DNA from: Methylobacterium hispanicum
Lineage (GTDB): Bacteria > Pseudomonadota > Alphaproteobacteria > Rhizobiales > Beijerinckiaceae
Assembly (NCBI RefSeq): GCF_022179285.1
Contig: NZ_BPQO01000007.1
Coordinates: forward strand, 124,001-188,000
Direction of reading: 5' to 3'
Length of the DNA stretch: 64,000 bases
Positions 36,581-45,331 of the stretch are shown here, one piece after another. How positions within the stretch are numbered: position 1 is the stretch's first letter; each line of letters opens with the position of its first letter. The notes below the pieces were generated by a model. The model saw only the letters and a list, made by a program, of their open reading frames with translations, did not search any database and was not told where the DNA came from. The position numbers and the translations under genes are program-made.

Positions 36581-36766
36581 GGATACGGATGCGCGCGGTT
36601 CGATAGGGCGCGGATCCTATGCCGGTTTCCGATTCTCTTTAATCCATTCTAGGATACGTTTTGCCGAACTCTAGCGAGCCCTCCGCCGCGGCTTCGGGCA
36701 CGGGGGAGGCCGCCGGAGCGGGCCGCCGCGGGGGCCGGGCCGCCATCGGGCGGACCGGGACTGGCC

Positions 36767-36919
36767 TCAGGGCCGGGGGTCGTCCTCCTCCCGGCGCCGC
36801 CGCTCGGCCTCGTAGCCCGCCGCGATGCCGAGATCGATGGCGCGGCGGGCGAGCCGCACGCCGAGCCAGAGCAGGATCAGGCAGATGAGGACGATCAGTC
36901 CGGCCTTGAGCGGGTTCAT
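36767..36919 (-). CDS. Very small membrane protein
   Basis: A 50-residue reading frame beginning MNPLKAGLIVLICLILLWLG, one membrane helix, then a basic and acidic tail (RLARRAIDLGIAAGYEAERRR ending EEDDPRP). A hydrophobic helix followed by a charged amphipathic tail is a coherent protein pattern. The start codon lacks a clear ribosome-binding site. Function unknown. It is divergent from a short hypothetical gene starting 16 bases away. Confidence 0.5.
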   Translation of the reverse strand: MNPLKAGLIVLICLILLWLGVRLARRAIDLGIAAGYEAERRRREEDDPRP

Positions 36920-36935
36920 GGGGAGCGCCTATCTC

Positions 36936-37247
36936 ATGCGGCACGGCCCGGAAACCCGTCCGGTGCCTCCCCCCGACCCTTCCCCTGACCCGGCGGACCG
37001 ATTGAGCGCGCGCGAGACCTTCCACATCGAGATCCTGGGCGCCCCGGCCCGCACCGAGGCCGACCCCGTTCTCTCCCGCGTCTCGGTGCGGGTCGAGGAC
37101 CAGGCCGGGGCCGAGGAGCGGGCGCTGCGGCTCTTCGCCCGCGCCCGGGTACCCCAGCGCGCGGGCGAGCCCGCCGAGGCCGTGCGGGTGATCGACGGGG
37201 CCGGCCGCGAGGTGTTCTTCCGCAGCCGCTTCGACGAGGGGGCGTGA
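36936..37247 (+). CDS. Hypothetical protein
   Basis: A 103-residue protein of unknown function. The first 30 residues are Pro/Asp-rich (PVPPPDPSPDPADRL); the rest looks folded, with alternating strands (ETFHIEILGAP, SRVSVRVEDQ, AVRVIDGAGREVFFRSRF). The ATG at 36936 is the best available start, but a later GTG cannot be excluded. No recognised family. Confidence 0.45.
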   Translation: MRHGPETRPVPPPDPSPDPADRLSARETFHIEILGAPARTEADPVLSRVSVRVEDQAGAEERALRLFARARVPQRAGEPAEAVRVIDGAGREVFFRSRFDEGA

Positions 37248-37375
37248 CGTCGCGCCTCGGACGGCCTCCGGTCGACGGGTTCGGGCGGGCGCATCGTCTC
37301 GGGCCGAAGCGCGGGCCGTGAGGGGGCCGGTCGCGGTTCCCCTGACACGGTCGAACCCCGCGACCGGGGCGCGTA

Positions 37376-38578
37376 TCAGACCAGATACGCCGCGCCGAAC
37401 TGCGCCGCGGTGATGCCGTCGAGCTGCACCGTGCCGCCGCCCGAGAGCGCGAGCAGGGCGTCGCCGTCGGCGGCTGAGCCGAGCGTGTAGCTCTGGCCCG
37501 AGAGCACCAGCCGGTCGCCCTGCGCCTGGCTGAAGCCGAGGATCAGGTCGGCACCGGAATTCGCGCCGAACACGAAGCGGTCGGCACCCAGGTTGCCGAT
37601 GAGGACGTCGTTGCCGAGATTGCCGTTGAGCACGTCGTCGCCCTGGCCGCCGTAGAGCGTGTCGTCGCCCTGGCCCCCGAACAGGGTGTCGTCGCCGAGA
37701 TTGCCGTAGACGGCGTCCGCGCCCTGGTTGCCGTAGACCACGTCCGCGTCCTGGCCGCCGAACACGCTGTCGTCGTCCTGCCCGCCGAAGAGACGGTCGG
37801 CGCCGAGGTTGCCGTAGAGCACGTCGCCGCCCTGGTTGCCGTAGATCACGTCCGCGCCGTCGCCGCCCGTCACCGTGTCGTCGCCGGCGAGCGCCGTGAA
37901 GGTGTCGTTGCGCGCCCCCAGCGTGACGGCGTCGGCCCGCGCGGTCGCGATCGGCGCGCCGATATCCTGCAGGATCGCGAGGTCGAGGTCGCTGATCGGG
38001 CGGCGCGTGCCGGCCGAGATGGTGGGGGTCATCAGGTCGCCCGCCACCGTGACGTGGCCCTCGCCGGCATCGAGCGGCACCGGGCCGCCGTTCGCCCGCA
38101 CGGCGTTGCCGCCGACGAAGGTCGGGGTGCTGCCCGCCCGGACGTTGGCCGCGTAGGTGCTGTCGCCGAGGTAGAGGATGCCGAGCCCGTGCCCGACCTC
38201 GTGCGTGAAGACCGAGAGCGCGTCGAGCTGGCTCGACGGCACAGCCTGCTGGCCGGACGGGTCGTAGAACAGCGAGTCGATGTAGGCGGAGCTGACCGTG
38301 ACGTTGATGTCGGGGCTCTGGCCGTTCGGGTCGCTGCCCGTGCGGATCTCGATCATCGGCACGGATTCGTAGGCGCGGCCGGTCCAGTAGTAGCTCGACC
38401 CGCCTGTCGCGATGGTGTTGCCGGAGGCCTCGCTGACCCGAACCCCGATCTCGATGGTGCCGTAGCCCTGGAGGGTGCGCGCCCAGGAATCGGCCGCGGC
38501 CTGCAGCGTCCGCAGCACGGCGTTCGCGTTGGCGCCCGCCCCGGTCGCGTCCGTCCAAGACACCGAGAAGGTCGTCAT
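37376..38578 (-). CDS. RTX-type metalloprotease-like protein (serralysin group)
   Basis: A 400-residue protein combining a zinc-protease part with calcium-binding repeats. The zinc motif HEVGHGLGILYLGD (HExxHxxG) lies near residue 128, and a Met-turn candidate is in VAGDLMTPTI. About residues 225-345 are tandem GGxGxDxhx nonapeptides (for example YGNQGGDVLYGNLGADRLFGG). The C terminus resembles the end of RTX proteins, where a type I secretion signal sits. There is no N-terminal signal peptide, as expected for type I secretion. No secretion genes are next to it; the ABC exporter at 33.1 kb is not of the type I partner kind by context. Third zinc ligand is not identified with certainty. Confidence 0.8.
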   Translation of the reverse strand: MTTFSVSWTDATGAGANANAVLRTLQAAADSWARTLQGYGTIEIGVRVSEASGNTIATGGSSYYWTGRAYESVPMIEIRTGSDPNGQSPDINVTVSSAYIDSLFYDPSGQQAVPSSQLDALSVFTHEVGHGLGILYLGDSTYAANVRAGSTPTFVGGNAVRANGGPVPLDAGEGHVTVAGDLMTPTISAGTRRPISDLDLAILQDIGAPIATARADAVTLGARNDTFTALAGDDTVTGGDGADVIYGNQGGDVLYGNLGADRLFGGQDDDSVFGGQDADVVYGNQGADAVYGNLGDDTLFGGQGDDTLYGGQGDDVLNGNLGNDVLIGNLGADRFVFGANSGADLILGFSQAQGDRLVLSGQSYTLGSAADGDALLALSGGGTVQLDGITAAQFGAAYLV

Positions 38579-39010
38579 GAGGTCGATGTCCCGGATCGCG
38601 CGGTTACACGGCGCGGACACTGGTCCGGGCGTGCGGCCCGATTGTGATACGGGGCGAGGATTACGATCACGTTCGGGTGATGCGTGCGCCGACTTGCCGG
38701 AACGGGACGGCACGGCCCGTCGCTACGGCCCGTCGACGTCGTCCGTCGGCGCGGCCATTGACTTCGCACCTGCGGGACCGCATATCGGCACTGCAGCGTC
38801 AGCGGCCGACAAGGGTCCGCTTGAGGGGGCTGCGTGACGGAATCGCGGGACCGCCCGAGGCGGCCTGGAGGCTCCGGCCCCCCTCTTCATTCGTGCATGC
38901 ACCCGGGCCGCCCCATCACGCGGGCAGCCTCCTGCTCCAGGGACCGCCAAGCCGATTCGCGCCGCTCCACGAGCCGCGCCGGACGGTCCTGCTGCAACGA
39001 GACATCCGAC
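38579..39010 (+). other. Long leader region of the DEAD-box helicase gene
   Basis: The 432 bases between the divergent RTX protein and helicase genes hold no supportable gene; in-frame extensions upstream of 39011 are Arg/Ser-rich and unlike a helicase. Helicases of this group often have long cold-regulated 5' leaders, which would fit, but no specific structure was recognised. Confidence 0.35.
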
Positions 39011-40552
39011 TTGACCCAGTTCACCGATTTCGGCCTCGCCCAGCCCGTGCTGCGGGCGCTCGAGGAGGCCGGCTACCAGACCCCCACGCCGATCCAGACG
39101 CAGGCCCTGCCGCCGGCCATGGCGGGCCGCGACCTCTGCGGCATCGCCCAGACCGGCACCGGCAAGACCGCGGCCTTCGCGCTGCCGATCCTGCACCGGC
39201 TCGCCCTCTCGGACCGCCGCGCCCCGCGCCGCGGATGCCGGGTGCTGGTGCTCTCGCCGACCCGCGAGCTCGCCAACCAGATCGCCGATTCCTTCGCCGA
39301 TTACGGCCGCCACCTGCCCTTCACCAGCACCGTGGTGTTCGGCGGCGTCACCATCGGCCGCCAGGAGCGGGCGCTGGCGCCGGGCGTCGACATCCTCGTC
39401 GCCACCCCGGGCCGCCTGATCGACCTCGTCGACCGGCGCGCGCTGACGCTGGAGGGCGTCGAGATCCTCGTCCTCGACGAGGCCGACCAGATGCTCGACC
39501 TCGGCTTCATCCACGCCCTCAAGCGCATCGTGCGGATGCTGCCGGCCAAGCGCCAGAGCCTGTTCTTCTCGGCCACCATGCCGAAGAACATCGCGGGACT
39601 CGCCGAGCAGTACCTCTCCGATCCGGTCCAGGTCGCGGTGACGCCGGTCGCCACCACCGCCGAGCGCGTCGAGCAGCAGGTGATGTTCGTCCACACGGGT
39701 GCCAAGCAGGCGCTGCTCGGCCACATCCTGCGCGACCCGAAGATCGACCGCGTGCTGGTCTTCACCCGCACCAAGCACGGCGCCGACCGCGTGGTGCGCG
39801 GCCTCGACAAGGTCGGGATCGTCGGCGCGGCGATCCACGGCAACAAGTCGCAGCCCCAGCGCGAGCGGGCGCTCGCCGCCTTCCGCGACGGCTCCTGCCG
39901 GGTGCTGGTGGCCACCGACATCGCCGCCCGCGGCATCGACGTCGAGGGCGTCTCCCACGTCGTCAACTTCGACCTGCCGAACGTGCCGGAGAGCTACGTC
40001 CACCGCATCGGCCGCACCGCGCGCGCCGGCGCCGACGGGCTCGCCATCTCGTTCTGCAACGACGAGGAGAAGGCCTACCTGCGCGACATCGAGCGCCTGA
40101 CCCGCCAGAAGGTGCCGGTCGCGGGCTTCCCCGAGGGCTTCACCCCGCCGACCCGCCAGGAGGCCGCCGAGATCGCGGCCTCCGAGGAGCGCCGCCCCGA
40201 GCGGCCCCAGCAGCGCGGCGGCGGACGTCCGGGCCAGCAGCGCCAGGGCCAGCAGCGCCAGGGCCAGCAGCCCGGCGCCCAGGGCCGCCCGGGGGGCGGG
40301 CGTCCGGCGGGCGAGCCGGGCCGCCAGGGCCGGCCGCCGCAGGGGCGTCCCCAGCAGGGTCGCCGCGAGGATCCGCGCCAGGACCGTGCGGCGCGCCCGC
40401 ATGCCGAGCGTCCCCACGGCGCCCGCCCGCAGGCCGCGGCCCCGCGCCACGACGGCCGTCCGGCCGCCGGCCAGGCGCGGCGGGGCAACCGTCCGCAGGG
40501 CGGGGGCGAGGGCCGCGCCATCGGCTGGCTGGAGCGCGCCCCGCGCTCCTGA
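39011..40552 (+). CDS. DEAD-box RNA helicase (RhlE-like)
   Basis: A 513-residue ATP-dependent RNA helicase. All core motifs are visible: Q motif [33 protein letters not shown] in [16 protein letters not shown] and [10 protein letters not shown]. The last about 130 residues are a disordered Gly/Gln/Arg/Pro-rich tail ([16 protein letters not shown]) ending [12 protein letters not shown], likely for RNA binding or condensate formation. The N terminus [21 protein letters not shown] suggests a TTG start at 39011; in-frame ATGs further upstream give an unlikely leader. Role probably in ribosome assembly or mRNA turnover. Confidence 0.93.
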   Translation: MTQFTDFGLAQPVLRALEEAGYQTPTPIQTQALPPAMAGRDLCGIAQTGTGKTAAFALPILHRLALSDRRAPRRGCRVLVLSPTRELANQIADSFADYGRHLPFTSTVVFGGVTIGRQERALAPGVDILVATPGRLIDLVDRRALTLEGVEILVLDEADQMLDLGFIHALKRIVRMLPAKRQSLFFSATMPKNIAGLAEQYLSDPVQVAVTPVATTAERVEQQVMFVHTGAKQALLGHILRDPKIDRVLVFTRTKHGADRVVRGLDKVGIVGAAIHGNKSQPQRERALAAFRDGSCRVLVATDIAARGIDVEGVSHVVNFDLPNVPESYVHRIGRTARAGADGLAISFCNDEEKAYLRDIERLTRQKVPVAGFPEGFTPPTRQEAAEIAASEERRPERPQQRGGGRPGQQRQGQQRQGQQPGAQGRPGGGRPAGEPGRQGRPPQGRPQQGRREDPRQDRAARPHAERPHGARPQAAAPRHDGRPAAGQARRGNRPQGGGEGRAIGWLERAPRS

Positions 40553-40580
40553 TCCTGCCGCGTCGGACTACGTAGCGCAG

Positions 40581-40605
40581 CGCCGCCCCGCCTGTCGGGG
40601 CGGCG
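40581..40605 (+). terminator. Rho-independent terminator after the helicase gene
   Basis: CGCCGCCCCG and CGGGGCGGCG form a ten-pair stem with a five-base loop, followed by TTTCGCGTTT. It lies 29 bases beyond the stop. Confidence 0.75.
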
Positions 40606-40691
40606 TTTCGCGTTTCCCGGGGGGGCTGGCCCCGGCCGCGCCCCGCGCCATCTCTCCCCCTGTCGAACGTGAAGGGAGCCCCGGCCAGACC

Positions 40692-40877
40692 ATGCGGTTC
40701 GAGCTGTATCGGGATGCGGGTGGCCAGTGGCGGTGGCGTCTGCGTGTGCAGAACGGCAACGTCGTGGCCGATTCCGCGGAGGGCTATGCCCGCCGGGAGG
40801 ATTGCGAGCACGGCATCGCCCTGGTGAAGCAGAGCGGCGCCGCACCGACCGTCGACATGACCACCCGGATCGCCTGA
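40692..40877 (+). CDS. YegP/DUF1508 family small protein
   Basis: A 61-residue protein matching a single DUF1508 repeat: FELYRDAGGQWRWRLRVQNG then VVADSAEGYARREDCEHGIAL. The fold is a small beta-beta-alpha unit; YegP of E. coli contains two. Function unknown. An ATG at 40692 opens the repeat exactly, and the gene lies between the helicase terminator and a small exported protein gene. Confidence 0.85.
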   Translation: MRFELYRDAGGQWRWRLRVQNGNVVADSAEGYARREDCEHGIALVKQSGAAPTVDMTTRIA

Positions 40878-40982
40878 CGCCCGTCCGGCGGGCGAACCGT
40901 GCAACGTTCCGGCCGGTCCGGGCGTTTCGCGGCGTCGGGCCGTATCTCCCGCTCGAACCTCCGTCACCGAGGAGCTGTGAAC

Positions 40983-41276
40983 GTGTTGAGGAAACTGCTT
41001 TTGGCCGCCCTGCTGGTCCTGGGCTTCGCGGCGGCCGCGCCGCAGGGGGCTTCGGCCGCCCCGGTCGGGCCCGACGCCGCCCTGGTCGCCGCCGGGGCTG
41101 CCCCGGTCGCCGAGAAGGCGCAGTACTATTACGGCCCGCGCGGCTATTACCGGCGGCCCTATTACGGCCGCCGGTTCTACGGCCCGCGCCGCTTCTACGG
41201 TCCGCGCCGGTTCTACGGCCCGCGCCGGTTCTACGGCGGCCCGCGCTTCTACGGCCCGCGCCGCTTCTATTACTGA
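40983..41276 (+). CDS. Exported RFYGPR-repeat protein
   Basis: A 97-residue protein. A signal peptide (MLRKLLLAALLVLGFAAAAP, cleavage near ASA) is followed by about 20 neutral residues and then a tail of near-identical hexapeptides RRFYGP, five or more times, ending RRFYY. The tail is very basic and aromatic. GTG 40983 is preferred: the GAGGAG ribosome-binding site lies about eight bases before it, too close to the alternative GTG 40977. Similar secreted Arg/Tyr proteins exist in Methylobacterium, with no known role. Confidence 0.65.
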   Translation: MLRKLLLAALLVLGFAAAAPQGASAAPVGPDAALVAAGAAPVAEKAQYYYGPRGYYRRPYYGRRFYGPRRFYGPRRFYGPRRFYGGPRFYGPRRFYY

Positions 41277-41318
41277 GAACGCCGGCCGCCGCGTCCCTCG
41301 GGCGGCGCGGCGGACCGT

Positions 41319-42470
41319 TCAGGCGGCCTCGGACCGCGCGGGCGCGTGCGCCCAGCGGCCCTTGCCGCCCGCCTTGGCCCGGTAGAGCGCGGCGTCCGCG
41401 CGGGCGAGGACGTCCTCGGCGCTGAAGCCGGCCTCCGCGCAGGCGATGCCGATGCTCACGCCGACCCGCGCCGCGCCGCCCGCGAGGTCGTAGGGCTGGG
41501 CCACCGCCGCGATCACCGCCGCGCCGAGGCTCTCGGCCTCCGCCGCACCGCAATCGGGCGCGAGGACGACGAACTCGTCGCCGCCGAGGCGCGCCGCGAC
41601 GCAGGCCGACGGCACCGCCGCGCCGATCCGCGTCGCCGCGGCCTGGAGGAGCTGGTCGCCCGCGGCGTGTCCGTAGCGGTCGTTGATCGCCTTGAAGCCG
41701 TCGAGGTCGAGGTACAGCAGCGCGAAGCGCTCGCTGCCGCAGCGCTGCAGGATGCGGCCGAGTGCGGTCATCAGCCCGGCGCGGTTGTACAGCCCCGTGA
41801 GCGCGTCGTGGGTCGCGCGCCGCTCGCTGGCGCGCTCGGCCAGGAGCGCCGCGAGATAGAGCTGGTGCAGCTCGAAGACCTTCAGGATGGTCGAGAGGAC
41901 GAAGACCGGCACCAGCACCAGCAGGATCCGGAACCACGGCTCGTTGTCGACCAGGGCCGCGACCATCAGGGGCATGCTGCACAGCAGGATCAGCGCGACG
42001 AGGTAGCGCGGCGCCCCGTTGTCGCGCATCACGACGCCGCTGACGATGCCCATCACGATGGCGGGGGCGAGCACATGGAGAACGGGGTCGTCGGTCGCGA
42101 AGCAGAGCGCGGCGGAGAGGCCGATGTTCGTGGACCACGCGAGCCCCAGCGCGCAGTAGGCGTCGAGGGGGATGGCACGCCCGCGCGCCTCGGCCCGCGC
42201 GGTGGCGTAATCGAGGCCGGCCCGCAGGAGGAAGATCAGGCACTCGGCGCCGATGAGCCAGAGGAAGACCGCCTCGGGATGGCGCGCGACGGCCACGACC
42301 TTGAGGCCGACCCCCGTGCACAGGCCCATCGCCGCGGACGAGAGCGGCACGATGAACGCGCCCAGGAGCCGGGCCTGGATGTCCGGCTGCACGGCCGCCC
42401 CGGAGCCGGCCAGCCAGCGGATCGCCCGGCTGCGCGGCAGGATATCGACGGTGACGCGCTTCACGGACAT
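41319..42470 (-). CDS. Membrane-anchored diguanylate cyclase
   Basis: A 383-residue protein making cyclic di-GMP. About residues 35-205 contain five or six membrane helices (for example LLGAFIVPLSSAAMGL, then VLHVLAPAIVMGIVSGVVM), followed by a GGDEF domain: ATHDALTGLYNRAGLMTAL, YLDLDGFKAINDRYGHAAGD and the active site RLGGDEFVVLA. The inhibitory RxxD is absent at its usual place nine residues before the active site, so product inhibition may be lost. No EAL domain. It lies near two exopolysaccharide genes at 47-50 kb, which such signalling often controls; that link is inference. Confidence 0.92.
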   Translation of the reverse strand: MSVKRVTVDILPRSRAIRWLAGSGAAVQPDIQARLLGAFIVPLSSAAMGLCTGVGLKVVAVARHPEAVFLWLIGAECLIFLLRAGLDYATARAEARGRAIPLDAYCALGLAWSTNIGLSAALCFATDDPVLHVLAPAIVMGIVSGVVMRDNGAPRYLVALILLCSMPLMVAALVDNEPWFRILLVLVPVFVLSTILKVFELHQLYLAALLAERASERRATHDALTGLYNRAGLMTALGRILQRCGSERFALLYLDLDGFKAINDRYGHAAGDQLLQAAATRIGAAVPSACVAARLGGDEFVVLAPDCGAAEAESLGAAVIAAVAQPYDLAGGAARVGVSIGIACAEAGFSAEDVLARADAALYRAKAGGKGRWAHAPARSEAA

Positions 42471-42673
42471 CCCAGTGGCCTCCCGCCCGGCAAGGTGGCA
42501 CGGGGTCTATTTAGGAATTCCTACCGCGGTGCCGCGGTTCGTCCCGGACCGCGAGGTCGGCCGCGATCCCTCGAACGGGACCCGGATCGCGCCCTTCCGG
42601 CGTCGTCCGGGTTGGGCTAGTCTCGGCGCTCAAGCCGGCCGGCGACAGATCGGCCGCTTCGGAGGACAGCCCC

Positions 42674-42805
42674 GTGAACAGAGCCGCGACCCGCGAGGCG
42701 TCACGTCTGCCGGACCTGTGGCGGCACGTGCCGCTCGAATGCTACGTCTGCGCCCTCGCGATCTTCCTGGCTGCCGGGCTGAAGCTCGGCGGCCTGATGC
42801 CCTGA
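42674..42805 (+). CDS. Very small membrane protein upstream of the thioesterase
   Basis: A 43-residue frame with GTG start and a very good ribosome-binding site (GGAGGAC eight bases upstream). The sequence begins NRAATREASRLPDLW and continues with one hydrophobic helix, CYVCALAIFLAAGLKLGGL. The stop lies 12 bases before the acyl-CoA thioesterase start, so the two form one unit. Function unknown. Confidence 0.55.
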   Translation: MNRAATREASRLPDLWRHVPLECYVCALAIFLAAGLKLGGLMP

Positions 42806-42816
42806 GCGGGCCGCGG

Positions 42817-43236
42817 ATGCCGGAGGGCGGCGAGGCCGCGGAGCAGCCGCGCGGCGACCTCACGGTCCGCACCATCGCGATGCCGGCCGACACCAACGCC
42901 AACGGCGACATCTTCGGCGGCTGGGTTCTCTCGCAGATGGATCAGGCCGGCGGCATCGCGGGGGTCGACCGGGCCCAGGGGCGCGTCGTCACGGTCGCGC
43001 TCGACGCGATGACCTTCATCCGCCCGGTGCGGGTCGGCGACGTGCTCTGCGTCTACACGCGCGTCGTTCAGGTCGGCCGCACCTCGATGAAGATCGCCGT
43101 CGAGGCCTGGGCCCGCCGCTTCTGCACCCAGATCCGCGAGCGGGTGACGGCGGCGACCTTCACCTTCGTGGCCATCGACGAGGCGGGCCGGCCGCGCCCG
43201 ATCCCCCCTGAGCCCGAGGCACCGGTGCGGCCCTAG
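42817..43236 (+). CDS. Acyl-CoA thioesterase (YciA type)
   Basis: A 139-residue hotdog-fold thioesterase hydrolysing acyl-CoAs. The family signature is NANGDIFGGWVLSQMDQAGG with the catalytic Asp, followed by VVTVALDAMTFIRPVRVGD and RTSMKIAVEAWARR. It acts as a hexamer in related proteins. The C terminus (Pro-rich IPPEPEAPVRP) is a short tail. Context: follows a tiny membrane protein gene and precedes a palindromic repeat. Confidence 0.9.
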   Translation: MPEGGEAAEQPRGDLTVRTIAMPADTNANGDIFGGWVLSQMDQAGGIAGVDRAQGRVVTVALDAMTFIRPVRVGDVLCVYTRVVQVGRTSMKIAVEAWARRFCTQIRERVTAATFTFVAIDEAGRPRPIPPEPEAPVRP

Positions 43237-43390
43237 AGCGCTCTCTTGCGCCGAAGCGGGCACCGGTTCGGTGCAGGGGAGCGCCTCGATACGAGAGGTT
43301 GGAGCCGCCCCCGGTCGGTCGCTCCGGTGCTCGCTGCACGACGCATCCTGGGTTCGGTCTAACGCATCGTCTCGGAACGAAGCGCGGGTC

Positions 43391-43542
43391 CCCTCTCCCG
43401 TAGGGAGAGGTCTGCTTTCGCAGAGAGCCGGGTGAGGGGTATGAGGCTGCAAAACGCGGCGCGGCGCTGAACGCGCGTCGATGTCGAGCGCTGTCCTGTG
43501 AGGTCATACCCCTCACCCCAACCCTCTCCCTATGGGAGAGGG
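43391..43542. repeat. Large palindromic dispersed repeat, copy 2
   Basis: Left hairpin CCCTCTCCCG/TAGGGAGAGG begins at 43391; the inner arm GGTGAGGGGTATGA is at 43431-43444 and its mirror TCATACCCCTCACC at 43504-43517, closed by a right hairpin at 43522-43542. The centre holds GCTGAACGCGCGTCGATG at 43466-43483, identical to the copy at 28285-28302. Flanking bases differ from copy 1, and no gene lies inside. It fills most of the 357-base gap between the thioesterase and coiled-coil genes. Confidence 0.85.
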
Positions 43543-43593
43543 GGCATGGCGCGGTTCACCGCACGCGGTCGAAGCAGTCAGCCGGAAACGGTG

Positions 43594-44193
43594 TCAGTCC
43601 CGCGCGTCCGGCGCGTCGGACGTCTCGGCGAACTCGGTCTTCAGGCAGGCGAGGAGGCGGCGGAGCCAGAGCCGCGCCTCGGCCTCCGCCGCGCGGGCGG
43701 CGGCCGCATCCTCATCGGCCCGGCACGCGCGCGCCTCGGCGGCGGCCGCAGCGGCCTCCGCGGCGACGGCCGTAGCCTCCGCGGCGGCGGCAGCGGCCTC
43801 TGCGGCGGTGCGGGCCGCCTCGGCCTGCTCGGCGCGGCGCAGCGCGGCCTCGGTCGCTTCCTCGGCCGCGCGGGCGCGCTGCTCGGCGGCCTCCGCGTCC
43901 CGGGCGCTGCGGCCGACGAGGGCGTGGGCGCGGCGCGTCGCCTCCTCGGCGCCCACCCGCGCCTGCCGGATCCGCCCGCCCGCGTCGCGGATGAGCTGGA
44001 TCGCGGCCGGCCAGTCGGGCTCGGCCTCCGCGTCGGCCGCATCGACCGATTCGGGGAGGTCCGCCCGCATCCCCGCCGCCGCCTCGGCGCCGAAGATCCG
44101 GACGATCCGCTCGTGGTCTCCCGGCGCGACGAGGCGCTGGAGCGGCGTCAGCCCGCCGACGGGCGCGACACGGCGTTCCGCGGCCTCTCTCAT
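43594..44193 (-). CDS. Alanine-rich coiled-coil protein (second of pair)
   Basis: A 199-residue protein of unknown function. The N-terminal part (EAAERRVAPVGGLTPLQRLVA, then DHERIVRIFG) is followed by a long coiled coil rich in Ala, Glu and Arg (about 95-175), and ends with LWLRRLLACLKTEFAETSD. The preceding gene has the same plan and a similar final helix, so they look like paralogues. Start ATG 44193 overlaps the upstream stop by four bases. Composition is chromosomal. Confidence 0.6.
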   Translation of the reverse strand: MREAAERRVAPVGGLTPLQRLVAPGDHERIVRIFGAEAAAGMRADLPESVDAADAEAEPDWPAAIQLIRDAGGRIRQARVGAEEATRRAHALVGRSARDAEAAEQRARAAEEATEAALRRAEQAEAARTAAEAAAAAAEATAVAAEAAAAAAEARACRADEDAAAARAAEAEARLWLRRLLACLKTEFAETSDAPDARD

Positions 44194-44657
44194 CGGGTCT
44201 CCTCCCCGCCGAACTGGGCGAACTCGCTGGCGATGGTCTCGTGGATCCGCAACAGCCAGTCCTCGGCCGCGCGGGCGCGCGCCTCGGCCTGCTCCGCCCG
44301 CATCTCGGACTCCTTCACGCGGATCTCGGCCCGCGCCTCGGCGGCCGCGGCCCGGATCTCGGCCGCGCGCACCCGCGCCTCGGCGGCCTCGGCCTCCGCG
44401 CGGGCGTGCCGCATCAGGTCCTGCATCTGCTGCTCGCGCTCGAGCGCCTGCGCCTCGGCCTCGCGCGCCCGCGACGCGGCCCCGCGCACCCGGTCGATGA
44501 GGCCGCTCCAATCCTCCGGGGAGACCGGCGGCGGCATCTCGGCCGCGCCGGCCGGCGGCCTGACGAGGCGCACGAGGCTGATGAGCGGATCGGATCGATG
44601 CGGCTCGGCGGCGAGGCCGGCCGGACGCTCCCAGTGCAGCTTTCTCGTCGGTTCCAT
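44190..44657 (-). CDS. Coiled-coil protein (first of pair)
   Basis: A 155-residue protein of unknown function. The start MEPTRKLHWERPAGLAAE leads into DPLISLVRLVRPPAGAAEM, then PEDWSGLIDRVRGAASRA and an uninterrupted heptad-like coiled coil ending DWLLRIHETIASEFAQFGG. It overlaps the next gene by four bases, so both are made from one transcript and may form a hetero-coil. No signal peptide or membrane segment. No family recognised. Confidence 0.6.
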   Translation of the reverse strand: MEPTRKLHWERPAGLAAEPHRSDPLISLVRLVRPPAGAAEMPPPVSPEDWSGLIDRVRGAASRAREAEAQALEREQQMQDLMRHARAEAEAAEARVRAAEIRAAAAEARAEIRVKESEMRAEQAEARARAAEDWLLRIHETIASEFAQFGGEETR

Positions 44658-44849
44658 CGCAGTGCCCCGTCCTCGCCCGGGGCGCCGCAACGTGCGGTTC
44701 GATCCGGAGGGATCAGGTTTGGTTAACGATGGTAAAGGGCCGGTTAACGGCCGGCCCCCGACGCCGCGCGGACGCGCGGGGGCCCCGACATCCGCCGCGG
44801 CCCCCGGGGCGAACCCCGGGGCGGCGTGCGAGGCGACGGGGGCCGCGGG

Positions 44850-44951
44850 TCAGTTGACGCTCATCAGAACGTCGGCCGATCCGACGATGGTCGCGATCAG
44901 CCCGCAGGAGAAGACGCCGATCATCGCGTAGGTGAACGCCTTGCTGAGCAT
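44850..44951 (-). CDS. Tiny single-helix membrane peptide
   Basis: A 33-residue frame: LSKAFTYAMIGVFSCGLIAT then IVGSADVLMSVN. One hydrophobic helix with little charge. GGAGAA lies eight bases before the ATG at 44951. Tiny membrane peptides like this are easily missed and also easily overcalled; conservation would decide. Confidence 0.4.
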   Translation of the reverse strand: MLSKAFTYAMIGVFSCGLIATIVGSADVLMSVN

Positions 44952-45076
44952 CTCGGGGTTCTCCGTTCTGGTGTCCGGGGGTGTCGTCCGGTCGGCCCCG
45001 GCCGGGCCGCCGTTAAGCGAACGTGCCGCGTTGCGAGACGGTTGCCGCGCCGCACAATCGGCCGCAGGGGCCGGGT

Positions 45077-45331
45077 TCAGCAGCTGTGGCCGCCGGCGGT
45101 CTGGCCGTACTGCTTCACGGTCCGTGCCTGCTGGCTGGCGTTGCCCTCCGCGGCCGAGCGCGCGGCGCAGTGCTCGTGGCCGCTCCGGTCGTGCACGCCG
45201 GGGCCGGCCGTCGGCGCGACGGTGAAGGGCGCGGCCGGAGCCGCGCGCCGCTGCGGCCGCTCGTATCTGAGGCTGAACGCGGTGGCGGAGGTGGCTGGAA
45301 GGGCGAGCGCGAGGGTCCTGGTCTTCGTCAC
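45077..45331 (-). CDS. Hypothetical protein, possibly exported
   Basis: An 84-residue frame from GTG 45331 (TKTRTLALALPATSATAFSL), with a weak signal-peptide-like start and a polar rest with SGHEHCAARSAAEGNASQQA and a C-terminal TVKQYGQTAGGHSC. Two cysteines. AAAGGA lies about 12 bases upstream. The longer ATG frame is Arg/Pro-rich and rejected. No family recognised. Confidence 0.35.
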   Translation of the reverse strand: MTKTRTLALALPATSATAFSLRYERPQRRAAPAAPFTVAPTAGPGVHDRSGHEHCAARSAAEGNASQQARTVKQYGQTAGGHSC

